From: JAJXWB01 sp047971685
Lineage (GTDB): Bacteria; Pseudomonadota; Alphaproteobacteria; Rhizobiales; Beijerinckiaceae
Direction of reading: 5' to 3'
NCBI GenBank assembly: GCA_047971685.1
Contig: JBKDZW010000135.1
Location: 1 to 49,111, forward strand
Length of the DNA: 49,111 nucleotides
Position numbers and translations under genes: made by a program. Position 1 is the first letter of the stretch. Every line of letters starts with the position of its first letter. The notes under the pieces are model-generated. The model was not told where the DNA came from, searched no databases, and worked only from the letters and a program-made list of their open reading frames with translations. This document shows positions 35,493 to 43,018 of the stretch, in pieces.

Positions 35493-36398
35493 TCACGTCC
35501 CGCGCAGCGCACGGCCCTTTTCGGCAAGGCGCACCATTGTGGCAAGCGCGCGGTTGACCGGCGTGGCGACGCCGAGTTCCGCGCCTTTGCGCGCAATCGC
35601 TCCGTTGAGATAGTCTATTTCGGTCGGCTTGCCGCGTGCGAGATCCTGCGCGGTCGAGGCCATCTGGCCCGGCATGGTCGCCGCCAGCGCCAGCGTTGTC
35701 TCGGCAATGTCCTGCGGCAGGCTCACGCCGTTTGCGTGTGCGACAGCGACGCATTCGTCGATGGTTTCGATCATCAGGTCGCGCGCGCCCGGCGTTTCCA
35801 GCAGCGGCCCATAGGGAATCTGCGCAACCGCCGACAGCGCGTTATAGGCGCAATTGACGACGAGTTTTGTCCACAGCGCGCTCGCGATATTGTCGCTCAC
35901 CTGTGTCGGTGCGCCGGCGGCGGTAAACATGGCGGCAATGTCAGCGCTGGCGGGGGAGGGTGCAATCAGCAATTCGCCGCGCCCGTGATGGCGCACATGG
36001 CCCGGTCCCGCCATCTCGCAGCCGACATAGACGACCGCGCCGAGCGCGGGCCGCCCGATGAGGGCCGTCAGACGCGCCGCGTTCTCCACGCCGTTCTGCA
36101 AGCTGAGCACGCTTGCATGCGCCGGCAGTCTGCCGGCAAGCGCGCGGCCCGCATCCTCCGTATCGGCGGATTTCACGCAGACCAGCGCCAGATCGGGCGG
36201 GTCGATCGCGCCCGCATCGACGACGGCCTTCGCCTTCACATAAGCCTTGCCCGCTCTGGTCTCGAGCAGAAGCCCATGCGCGTTGATGGCCTCGACATGC
36301 TGCGGGCGCCCGACGAAAACGACATCATGGCCGCCGCGCGCCAGCAGGGCGCCGAAATAACAACCGACCGCACCGGCCCCGATAACAGCTATTCGCAT
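35493..36398 (-). CDS. 2-dehydropantoate 2-reductase family (PanE/ApbA-like)
   Basis: An NADPH-dependent reductase of 301 residues. The Rossmann start MRIAVIGAGAVGCYFGALLA carries GxGxxG; SLQNGVEN and the Lys in the helix ALWTKLVVNCAYNALSA are the family's active-site region. Family members reduce ketopantoate for CoA synthesis or other 2-keto acids; many paralogues are not PanE, so the gene symbol is left open. Tail to tail with the ABC-F gene (12 bases). The region to its right starts the duplicated area. Confidence 0.88.
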   Translation of the reverse strand: MRIAVIGAGAVGCYFGALLARGGHDVVFVGRPQHVEAINAHGLLLETRAGKAYVKAKAVVDAGAIDPPDLALVCVKSADTEDAGRALAGRLPAHASVLSLQNGVENAARLTALIGRPALGAVVYVGCEMAGPGHVRHHGRGELLIAPSPASADIAAMFTAAGAPTQVSDNIASALWTKLVVNCAYNALSAVAQIPYGPLLETPGARDLMIETIDECVAVAHANGVSLPQDIAETTLALAATMPGQMASTAQDLARGKPTEIDYLNGAIARKGAELGVATPVNRALATMVRLAEKGRALRGT

Positions 36399-36633
36399 AA
36401 TTCACCCGCGTCTGTTTCTGGCGCGCCAGATTGCATGGAAGTTAGCAGCGCTACGCCGGCAAGGCGAACGCGCCGTGCGGCCATCGCCGCATTCCCCGGG
36501 CAATTACGCAAGATTTCTTCCATGCGCGCCATAGCTGGCGGCCAGACGCCGCAAACCCGGCGCAACGCTGGCGGCGCGCCGGGAAATTATTTGCGTCGCC
36601 GAAGGCGTTCCGCCAGCGCGCAGCCTGTTGCGC
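36399..36633. other. Gene-free flank left of the cassette
   Basis: This stretch lies between the start of the PanE-like gene and the left direct repeat; with the repeat itself the gene-free span reaches 36779. I see no convincing gene or RNA. It should hold the promoter of the PanE-like gene, but no clear boxes were found. Confidence 0.5.
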
Positions 36634-36771
36634 CGCCCGCCGTCTTTTGCGCCTTACCGCCCTCCGTCGATCCGCGCGCCGATGATCGCAATCGCGCGCT
36701 GATATACGGAGGCTGCGTTCCATTCCTGCAACACGGCGAAATTGGCTTCGCCCGGCTGGTAGCCGGCGCCG
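36634..36771. repeat. Left copy of a 138-bp perfect direct repeat
   Basis: Identical, base for base, to 39529-39666 (offset 2895). It contains the last ~39 codons and the stop of the lytic transglycosylase gene, here cut from the rest. Beyond both ends the two copies diverge at once. It forms the left border of the beta-helix/acyltransferase cassette. Just inside, ggcgccgcttctgcg at 36765-36779 resembles 39505-39520 near the other inner end. Confidence 0.97.
36654..36771 (-). pseudogene. 3' fragment of the lytic murein transglycosylase gene
   Basis: Encodes the last ~39 residues of the transglycosylase (… NFAVLQEWNAASVYQRAIAI … ending ARIDGGR) and its stop, with no start or upstream part. 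A relic or by-product of the event that duplicated the 138-bp segment; the intact gene is at 39549-40355. Confidence 0.9.
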
Positions 36772-36779
36772 CTTCTGCG

Positions 36780-38216
36780 TCAGTTGGTTGCGGGAACGAT
36801 CTTGTTGCGGTTGAACGAGAAGCGATCGGTGATCGGCGATGCGGTCGCGCCCATGTCGGAAGAACCGGCCACGATGGCGAATGGTCCCCAGCCATTGTTG
36901 GGATTTCCCGGCACGCCGACGAGATTGGTTCCCTGCATGCGAATGATGCTTGCGGCGGTTGCGCCGCTCACGATGTTGTCCGCGATTTCCGCAAAGCCTC
37001 GCGTGTCGTAGTCCCAATAACCGACGCCGACCTCGCACTGCTTCAGGATGTTTCCGCTCACCCGCGCGCTGACGGTATTGCGGTCCGGCGCGCTCTGCGT
37101 CGCCGAATTCCACGTTCCGCTGACGAGCGCCATGACGCCGGGGCCCGCCGTCAGTTCGATCGCGTTTCCTTCGACGATGCAGTCCTCGCCGGCGACGATG
37201 CCGCTCCCGTGGGTGATGCGGGTGTATTTGTTCGCAGGGTTCGTGTCCGGCGTCGTATATTCTGGAAACTGATTTTGCAGGGAATTGTAGATCACGTTGC
37301 CGACGACGGCGGCGCGGCGCGCGCCGGCGTTCGTGTTCACCAGATGGATGCCGCCTCCGACCGTGTTGAGCGTATTGTTGGTGACGACGATATTTGACCA
37401 GCCAGGCGCGATCTCGCCGGGGTTCTCGACGAAGATCGCAGTTTCGCGAGCATTGTAGACCTGATTGCCGGATATGACCGCATCGGGACAAAGATTGCAG
37501 CGAATCGCCGAGAAATTCGCACCCGCGATGAAATTGTCGGTGATCCGCAGATATCGGGTCTGATTGCAGATGATAGCATTGCCGAATTGACCAGAGCCGC
37601 CGGATGCGTTGTTGGTCTGGTAGATGCGGTTGCGATGGATGATGGCGCCGTCGAATGCGACCTGACCATACGGCTGGTGGACGATCATGACGCCGTTGTT
37701 GGCGCTGTTGAAGATCGAGTTGTTCTCGACGGTCAGGCCGGTCGCGTTGACCGACGATAGGGCCGTGTCGCAGGTGTCGAACGAGTTCCCGGCGACGCGC
37801 CCGCCGGAATTCGACAGGGCTACGGCCACGCCGTTCGCACGCCAGAACGAGCAGTCCTCGATCACGATACGATCCGTTTGCGTGAACGCGACGATTCCCG
37901 AGGCGCCGGCGGCCAACGGCTTGCTCTCGCCATCGAACGACACGCCCTTGAAGACGACGTCGCCGATCCGGCCGCTCGTCGATCCCACGGAGACATGAAT
38001 CGCATTTGAGCCTGTCGAGCGCAGAAGCACGCCGTTCTTGGCCGCAACGATCGTTACAGCCGCAGTGATCGTCAACGGTGCGGTCGTATAGATCCCGCCC
38101 GCGATATTCAGAGGAATCCCCGCTGACTGTGCTGCATTGATTGCCGCCTGGAGCGTGTCGGAGCCCGCAGCGGTGGAAAGAACCACGCAATCGGGTTGAA
38201 TCGTCATCTTAGTCAT
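36780..38216 (-). CDS. Right-handed beta-helix repeat protein (TIGR03808-like) without a signal peptide
   Basis: A 478-residue pectin-lyase-like solenoid made of many short strands of the type VTNNTLNTVGGGIHLVN and VEGNAIELTAGPGV. The block GGSGQFGNAI followed by FSAIRCNL resembles the family of twin-arginine-exported repeat proteins of Hyphomicrobiales (TIGR03808). That family begins with a Tat signal; here the N-terminus (MTKMTIQPDCVVLSTAAGSD) has neither an Arg pair nor a hydrophobic segment. So it is either cytosolic, exported another way, or has lost its signal. No catalytic residues of polysaccharide lyases can be named. The stop is eight bases from the left repeat. Divergent from the acyltransferase across an AT-rich gap. 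Base composition is lower in GC than its neighbours. Confidence 0.82.
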   Translation of the reverse strand: MTKMTIQPDCVVLSTAAGSDTLQAAINAAQSAGIPLNIAGGIYTTAPLTITAAVTIVAAKNGVLLRSTGSNAIHVSVGSTSGRIGDVVFKGVSFDGESKPLAAGASGIVAFTQTDRIVIEDCSFWRANGVAVALSNSGGRVAGNSFDTCDTALSSVNATGLTVENNSIFNSANNGVMIVHQPYGQVAFDGAIIHRNRIYQTNNASGGSGQFGNAIICNQTRYLRITDNFIAGANFSAIRCNLCPDAVISGNQVYNARETAIFVENPGEIAPGWSNIVVTNNTLNTVGGGIHLVNTNAGARRAAVVGNVIYNSLQNQFPEYTTPDTNPANKYTRITHGSGIVAGEDCIVEGNAIELTAGPGVMALVSGTWNSATQSAPDRNTVSARVSGNILKQCEVGVGYWDYDTRGFAEIADNIVSGATAASIIRMQGTNLVGVPGNPNNGWGPFAIVAGSSDMGATASPITDRFSFNRNKIVPATN

Positions 38217-38359
38217 AATGGACCTTTCTGATCGACAGGGGCCGTTCTCCGGCTCATTCTGGAACGAGATAAGGATTATTACGTAGTAAAGGCAATAAAT
38301 CCTATATGATTATGAGCCTAAAAATAATAGCGCAATTATGATATTAGGATAATATACTT
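38217..38359. promoter_or_regulatory. AT-rich divergent promoter region of the cassette
   Basis: The 143 bases between the two start codons are strikingly AT-rich from about 38261 on (roughly 30% GC by eye, in an otherwise ~65% GC window), with several TATA-like runs (cctatatgat, ggataatatact). This is where both promoters must lie. The composition suggests transferred DNA and a site for H-NS-like silencing (inference). Confidence 0.6.
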
Positions 38360-39580
38360 ATGAATAAGCAGACGTCACGATTCCTGTCCGCCGCGCGCGG
38401 GCTAGCGGCGGTAGCGGTTCTGTTCACGCACGTTCAATCCTCGGTTCTGGTCGCTCTCGCTGACACGCCGCAGGCGCTACGCGGGCCGGCGGTCTATCTT
38501 TCCTGGTTCCTATACGGTTTCGCCCACCAGGCGGTGGTCGTCTTCTTCGTCGTGTCGGGATTTCTGATCGGCGGCGGCGTCCTCGCCCAGGCGGCGGACG
38601 GCAAGCGTTTTCTGTCGCGTTATCTCGTGGACAGGACGGTTCGCATCTACGTCGTCCTGGTCCCCGCTCTCGTCCTGACTGCGGCGCTCGACGTGCTCGG
38701 CAGGCGATATTTCGCCGAGACGGGGATCTACGATCTTCCAATCTATGCGGAGCGTTCCGGCTTTGGCGTGTTCGCAGCGAACCTCGCCGGCCTTCAGGAC
38801 ATCTACGCTCCGTATTTCGGGACCGACTCGGCGCTTTGGACCCTGTCTCACGAATATTGGTACTATGTCGCTTTCGGCTTGTGCGGGGTCTCGCTCAGCG
38901 CCGGCTATTCGCCGCGCGCGCGTCGTCTCGCTCTCCTCGGCGCGATCGCGCTCACGGCGCTCATGTCGGCGACGCTGAGCTATCACCTCTTCGGCTTCGG
39001 CCTTTGGCTGCTTGGCGCGGCGGCGGCGCGCTTGAGCCGCCCGCTGACGGCGTCCGCATTCAAGGCTGTTTGGTTGTTTCTCGCCGTCGCGATCGGGCTG
39101 CGCCTCGGTCTTCGTTACTCGCTGATCGAGATATGGTGGATCGGCGGTCTTGCGGACGCAGCCGTGGCGCTCGCATTCGCCAATGTGCTGTTGGCGCTGC
39201 GGTTCGATCCGGCGCCGCCCTGGCGTTTCCTAAGCTGGCGGGGCCACTCGACCTTGTCGGATGTGTCGTACTCGCTATATGCGGTCCACATGCCCATCGT
39301 CGTATTTCTCTGCGCCGCCGCGCAGACTTCGTTCGGCTACGGCTGGCGCAGCATTCCCGCGGGTTTGCCACAATGGGCGATATTTGTCGGCGTACTGGCG
39401 ACGACCATGTTGTGCGCGAGCGTGTTCTGGCGCTTGTTCGAATCCAACACGCCGGCGGCGCGCGCTCTGGCGCACCGTTTTTTGGCGCGATGCTCGGCGT
39501 ATGCGGCGCCGCCTTCTGCGCTGGCCCACGCCCGCCGTCTTTTGCGCCTTACCGCCCTCCGTCGATCCGCGCGCCGATGA
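38360..39580 (+). CDS. Acyltransferase 3 family membrane protein (OafA/NodX-like)
   Basis: A 406-residue integral membrane O-acyltransferase with about ten hydrophobic segments. The family's first helix ends in the catalytic His (SAARGLAAVAVLFTHVQS); the conserved WTLSHEYWYYVAFG segment near residue 160 and the late HMPIVVFL are also present. It should acetylate or succinylate a surface polysaccharide or lipid-linked sugar. The last ~17 residues (RRLLRLTALRRSARR) are read from the right 138-bp repeat, so the natural C-terminus was probably replaced when the cassette joined. The gene overlaps the 3' end of the transglycosylase gene on the other strand by 32 bases. Weak AGGA ribosome site. Confidence 0.88.
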   Translation: MNKQTSRFLSAARGLAAVAVLFTHVQSSVLVALADTPQALRGPAVYLSWFLYGFAHQAVVVFFVVSGFLIGGGVLAQAADGKRFLSRYLVDRTVRIYVVLVPALVLTAALDVLGRRYFAETGIYDLPIYAERSGFGVFAANLAGLQDIYAPYFGTDSALWTLSHEYWYYVAFGLCGVSLSAGYSPRARRLALLGAIALTALMSATLSYHLFGFGLWLLGAAAARLSRPLTASAFKAVWLFLAVAIGLRLGLRYSLIEIWWIGGLADAAVALAFANVLLALRFDPAPPWRFLSWRGHSTLSDVSYSLYAVHMPIVVFLCAAAQTSFGYGWRSIPAGLPQWAIFVGVLATTMLCASVFWRLFESNTPAARALAHRFLARCSAYAAPPSALAHARRLLRLTALRRSARR

Positions 39581-39666
39581 TCGCAATCGCGCGCTGATAT
39601 ACGGAGGCTGCGTTCCATTCCTGCAACACGGCGAAATTGGCTTCGCCCGGCTGGTAGCCGGCGCCG
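39529..39666. repeat. Right copy of the 138-bp perfect direct repeat
   Basis: Same sequence as 36634-36771. Here it is part of the intact transglycosylase gene (its last ~39 codons and stop) and also supplies the last codons of the acyltransferase on the plus strand. Confidence 0.97.
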
Positions 39667-40355
39667 GCGCGCCAGCCGTGGGCTTTCAGGAAATTGGCGG
39701 TCGACAGCAAGGCGCCCGTGGAGGTCTCGAGATTGCCGACCGCGTAAGCCAGAACCGCCTTGGGCATGAATTGCGTCTGGCCGACCTCGCCGTGCATGGA
39801 GGCGATGGTGTTGGCGTTGAACACGCCTCTGTCGATCAGTTTCAGCGCTGCGTAGAGTTGTTCGGTGAAATAGGCCGAGCGCCGGCAATCGTAGGCGAGC
39901 GTAGCGACCGCCGAGATCAGGTGCTGCCTGCCGCGCACCGCGCCAAAGCCCGTCTCCATGCCCCAGATCGCCAGAAGCGGGCCGGCCGGCACGCCGTAGC
40001 GCTGTTCGATCTGGGCAAACAGCGCGGCATGGGTCGCCTTCAGCTTCTTGCCGCGCGAAACGATGGCGCCGCCGCCGCGCTTGGCCATGAACTGGTCGAG
40101 CGAGAGTTTGAAGCCGTGCTGGCCGCGGTCGGCGCCAATGGTGGCGCGCGCATAATTGGAGCCCATGACGGCTGCGATCGCCGCCGGCCCCACGCGCCCG
40201 CGCGCTTCTTCCGCAAATTGCCGCTTCCAGTTCTCGAAACCTGCGGAATTATTGCCGCACTGGGCGGCGTTCGCCGCGCCCGTGACAAACGGGGCGACAG
40301 ACAAGGCCGCAATCAGGAAACCGCGCTTGAGGCCGGCCATTTTGGGTCCGATCAT
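39549..40355 (-). CDS. Lytic murein transglycosylase (MltB family)
   Basis: A 268-residue periplasmic enzyme that cleaves peptidoglycan with formation of 1,6-anhydro-muramic acid. Signal peptide MIGPKMAGLKRGFLIAALSV ending near GAANA. The catalytic Glu is in LAIWGMETGFGAVRG; the family's HGEVGQTQFMPKAVLAYAVG follows, and GAGYQPGEANFAVLQEWNA near the end. GGGAG eight bases before the ATG supports the start at 40355. The 3' end is duplicated at 36634. The leader contains a repeat array. Shorter than E. coli MltB and matching the TIGR02283 subgroup common in alphaproteobacteria. Confidence 0.93.
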   Translation of the reverse strand: MIGPKMAGLKRGFLIAALSVAPFVTGAANAAQCGNNSAGFENWKRQFAEEARGRVGPAAIAAVMGSNYARATIGADRGQHGFKLSLDQFMAKRGGGAIVSRGKKLKATHAALFAQIEQRYGVPAGPLLAIWGMETGFGAVRGRQHLISAVATLAYDCRRSAYFTEQLYAALKLIDRGVFNANTIASMHGEVGQTQFMPKAVLAYAVGNLETSTGALLSTANFLKAHGWRAGAGYQPGEANFAVLQEWNAASVYQRAIAIIGARIDGGR

Positions 40356-40386
40356 CTGAAAATCTCCCAAAGTGGCGCAAAGGCCA

Positions 40387-40513
40387 CAAGAATCGGCGCA
40401 TGGCGCCAAAAGAACCGGCGCAGGGCGCCACGAAATTGGCGCGGGCGCCAAAGGAATTCGGCGCAGGGCGCCACAAGAATCGACGCATGCGTCAAGGGAA
40501 ACGACATGCGTCA
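40387..40513. repeat. Array of six ~21-bp units with inverted ggcgc/gcgcc cores, upstream of the transglycosylase
   Basis: Units end at 40408, 40430, 40450, 40473, 40494 and 40513; typical unit caagaatcggcgcatggcgcca. Each GC-core unit pairs ggcgc with gcgcc; the last two have drifted to cgacgcatgcgtca. A partial seventh follows. Array and transglycosylase start are about 30 bases apart, so in the minus-strand transcript it would form a row of small hairpins. A further near-perfect 16-bp pair (tgcaatgcaatcggg) follows at about 40554-40586. Confidence 0.85.
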
Positions 40514-40624
40514 CAAGAATCGAATTGCGCATCCCCCATTATCGCAACCTGCATGCAATGCAATCGGGCTGCAATGCAATCGGGTTGTGACGGAAATTTG
40601 TTCTCCTGCTTTATCGGCGCGCTG

Positions 40625-40984
40625 TCAGTTGACCTTCCGCGCCGTCCACACGCCGCCGCAATAATCCGTGTTGGAGGACCATGCGCCCGAGCCCGAGCCG
40701 CCCTTCAGCTTGCCGTTGCCGCGCGCCATCTTCTGGCCTGCCGTAAACCGGGCGGAAATATCGCCATTGTCTTCGAGATAGCCCCAGACCTCGACGCCCT
40801 GGGCGTCCGAGGCGACGATGCGCCCATCGGCGATGCGCACATGCACGCTCGCTTCCGGCGCGCATTTGCCGACTGTCGTGCGCGCCTCCACCTGCCATTC
40901 GCCGTCGAACTGGCGCGGGAAGGCGTGCGCCGGCGCGATATGGGCCGCAATGGCGAGCGCTGCAATCGAAACCCTGCGCATCAT
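40625..40984 (-). CDS. Small exported protein of unknown function
   Basis: A 119-residue protein with a signal peptide (MMRRVSIAALAIAAHIAPAHA) and a mature part of alternating beta-type motifs: FDGEWQVEARTTVGKCAPEA, IADGRIVAS, VWGYLEDNGDISARF, and GSGAWSSNTDYCGGVWTARK with a second Cys. The two Cys could form a disulfide. No named family recognised; similar hypothetical proteins occur in Hyphomicrobiales as far as I recall. The start overlaps the stop of the mutase small subunit (ATGATG with the TGA inside), so translation is coupled to it, but a link in function is not obvious. Confidence 0.75.
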   Translation of the reverse strand: MMRRVSIAALAIAAHIAPAHAFPRQFDGEWQVEARTTVGKCAPEASVHVRIADGRIVASDAQGVEVWGYLEDNGDISARFTAGQKMARGNGKLKGGSGSGAWSSNTDYCGGVWTARKVN

Positions 40985-42810
40985 GCCAGAACCTTCCAGG
41001 CGCGTTCGAGACAGGCAAGGGCGTCGGCGCCGGCATAGGCGAAATCGCCAACGCCCGCATCCTTGAAGGCGGCTTCCCTGTCGCCGGGCCGTCCGGCCAT
41101 AACCACCAGCTTTGCGCCGCGCGCCGTCAGCGCACGGGCGCAAAGCTCGGCGTGTTCGGCGTAAAGCGCATCGGACGAGCAGATGCAGGCGATGTCCGCG
41201 CCCGATTTGGCGAAGGCGTCGGCGGCTTCGCCGGCATTGGCGAAACCGTCGTTGCCCGGCGCCTCGATGCCGCCGGCCTCGAAGAAATTCTTGGCGAATG
41301 TCGCGCGCGCCGTAAATGCGGCGATCGGCCCTATGTTGGCCAGAAACACGCCGGGCCGCTTGCCCTTGGCGGCCAGCGCGTCGGATTTGTCGCGCAGGGC
41401 CTCGTAGGGCTCGGAGAGGCGATGGGCCTCAAGCGCGCCCGCAGGCGCCTTCTGCGCCGGGATCGGCGCCAGCACATCGACCGGCTTTTCCGCAATGTCT
41501 GGAAATTCGCTCGCCCCGGTCAGCGCATCCTTGCGGCGCGCGATGTTCTTGGCGCGCGCGGCGGCGGCCTTTTCGATTTCCCCCTTCAGCCCGCCCGACG
41601 AAATCTGCTGCGCAAGCCCGCCGGCCTTTTCTGTCTGCTGCACCAGCGCCCAGGCCTTTTCGCAAAGCTCCGCCGTCAGCGTCTCGAAGCCGCCCGCGCC
41701 GGCTGTGGGATCGGCCACCTTGTCGAGATTGGATTCTTCCAGCAGCACAAGCTGCGTGTTGCGCGCCACGCGGCGGGCGAAAGCATCCGGCAGGCCGACA
41801 GCCTGCGTGAACGGCAGAACGGAAATGCGGTCCGCGCCGCCAACGGCGGCGGAAAACACGGCCACTGTCGCGCGCAGCATGTTCACGTAAGGGTCGCGCC
41901 GCGTCATCATGCGCCAGGCGGTCTCGGTATGGACGAGCGCAGGCGCAGGCGCAAGGCCGCAGGCCTCCTCCACACGCGCCCACAGCCGGCGCAGCGCGCG
42001 CAGCTTGGCGACGCCCAGAAACTCGTCGGCGTCGATGGCGATGCGGAACGAAATCGCTTTTCGCGCAGCTTCGAGCGGAACGCCGGCGCTTTCCAGCGTG
42101 CGAAAACAGGCGAGCGCGGCGGAAATGGCGTAGGCCAGTTCCTGCGCTTCCGTGCCGCCCGCCGCGTGAACGATGCGCGCGTCGGCGACGCAGAACGGGC
42201 CGGCAAAGCCCGCGCCCGACAAGGTTTTGACGGTCTCGGCCATGTGCGTCGCGATTTCCGCAAAGGATTGGGAGACGGCGCCGCGCGCCAGCGCGCCGAG
42301 CGGATCGAGGCCGAAGGAAATCACGGTCGTTTTGGGATCGACCTTCTGTTTTTCGACATATCCGGCGATAGCCAGCGCGGCTTCGCGGCCATGGCCGGGG
42401 GCGTCCACCTCAATCGGCGCGCCCGCATCGAGAAACACGCCGGCAAGCGCTGCCTCTATCGCCGCCCCGGTCGCGGGCAGACCGAAGCCATAGGCGCCGG
42501 CCGAGCCGGCAAAGGCGAGTTGCAGGCCGCCCGCGCCGTTTTCGAGATCGGTCAGCGCCAGTTCGTTGGCGCTCCTGGCGTCGGGCGCATCCACGCGGCC
42601 GAGAATGCTCCAGGCGCCGGCATGCGCCCGGCCAGGCTGTGCAGCGGGCTTTGCCGGCGCATAAAGCGGCTGGATCGCCGCGCCGTCATAGGTTTTGGCG
42701 ATCAGCCTCTCGAAGGGCGCGCCTTTTAGCGCAGCAGTCGCCAGTTCCTGCCAGCGCGTCTCGTCTGGAGGCTGAAAGGCTGCGGCGTATGGCGTGTCGG
42801 AAGCGGTCAT
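40981..42810 (-). CDS. scpB: Methylmalonyl-CoA mutase small subunit
   Basis: Non-catalytic partner of the large mutase subunit, 609 residues. It keeps the barrel of the family, including AWRMMTRRDPYVNMLRATVA and NTQLVLLEESNLDKVADPTA, and ends in a degenerate B12-binding-like domain (ADIACICSSDALYAEHAELC) that lacks the DxHxxG motif, as expected of small subunits. ATG at 42810; MQKPLAPS at 42849 is an alternative start. About 7.3 kb from the large-subunit gene rather than adjacent to it, which is unusual. Its stop overlaps the start of the small exported protein. Confidence 0.93.
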   Translation of the reverse strand: MTASDTPYAAAFQPPDETRWQELATAALKGAPFERLIAKTYDGAAIQPLYAPAKPAAQPGRAHAGAWSILGRVDAPDARSANELALTDLENGAGGLQLAFAGSAGAYGFGLPATGAAIEAALAGVFLDAGAPIEVDAPGHGREAALAIAGYVEKQKVDPKTTVISFGLDPLGALARGAVSQSFAEIATHMAETVKTLSGAGFAGPFCVADARIVHAAGGTEAQELAYAISAALACFRTLESAGVPLEAARKAISFRIAIDADEFLGVAKLRALRRLWARVEEACGLAPAPALVHTETAWRMMTRRDPYVNMLRATVAVFSAAVGGADRISVLPFTQAVGLPDAFARRVARNTQLVLLEESNLDKVADPTAGAGGFETLTAELCEKAWALVQQTEKAGGLAQQISSGGLKGEIEKAAAARAKNIARRKDALTGASEFPDIAEKPVDVLAPIPAQKAPAGALEAHRLSEPYEALRDKSDALAAKGKRPGVFLANIGPIAAFTARATFAKNFFEAGGIEAPGNDGFANAGEAADAFAKSGADIACICSSDALYAEHAELCARALTARGAKLVVMAGRPGDREAAFKDAGVGDFAYAGADALACLERAWKVLA

Positions 42811-43018
42811 GGCGGCAAATTCCCAGGATGGCGCGAGCGGTTTTTGCATATGCGAACGGAGGAGGGAAGGGGCGCACAGGCAAGACTGCCGCCCGGCGGA
42901 AGTTTCAAGAGCGTGGCCATGGGCGGGAACAGCTTGCGGACGCTGCCGGAATCGGGGAAGCCGCGTGCAGCGGAAAGCGGCGGCTTGGCGGTTCTGGCGT
43001 CCACGAATCCGGGAAACT

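Noticed and set aside
36451..38190. Minus-strand frame of 579 codons over the beta-helix gene and left repeat
   Set aside because: Arg/Gln-rich shadow one frame away from the beta-helix protein; the overlap with the repeat only mirrors the shared DNA.
38360..39528. Cassette as an insertion sequence or transposon
   Set aside because: No transposase, no terminal inverted repeats, and the direct repeats are 138 bp, far longer than a target-site duplication.
40387..40513. Repeat array upstream of the transglycosylase as a CRISPR
   Set aside because: Units of about 21 bases have no unique spacers and no cas genes are near.
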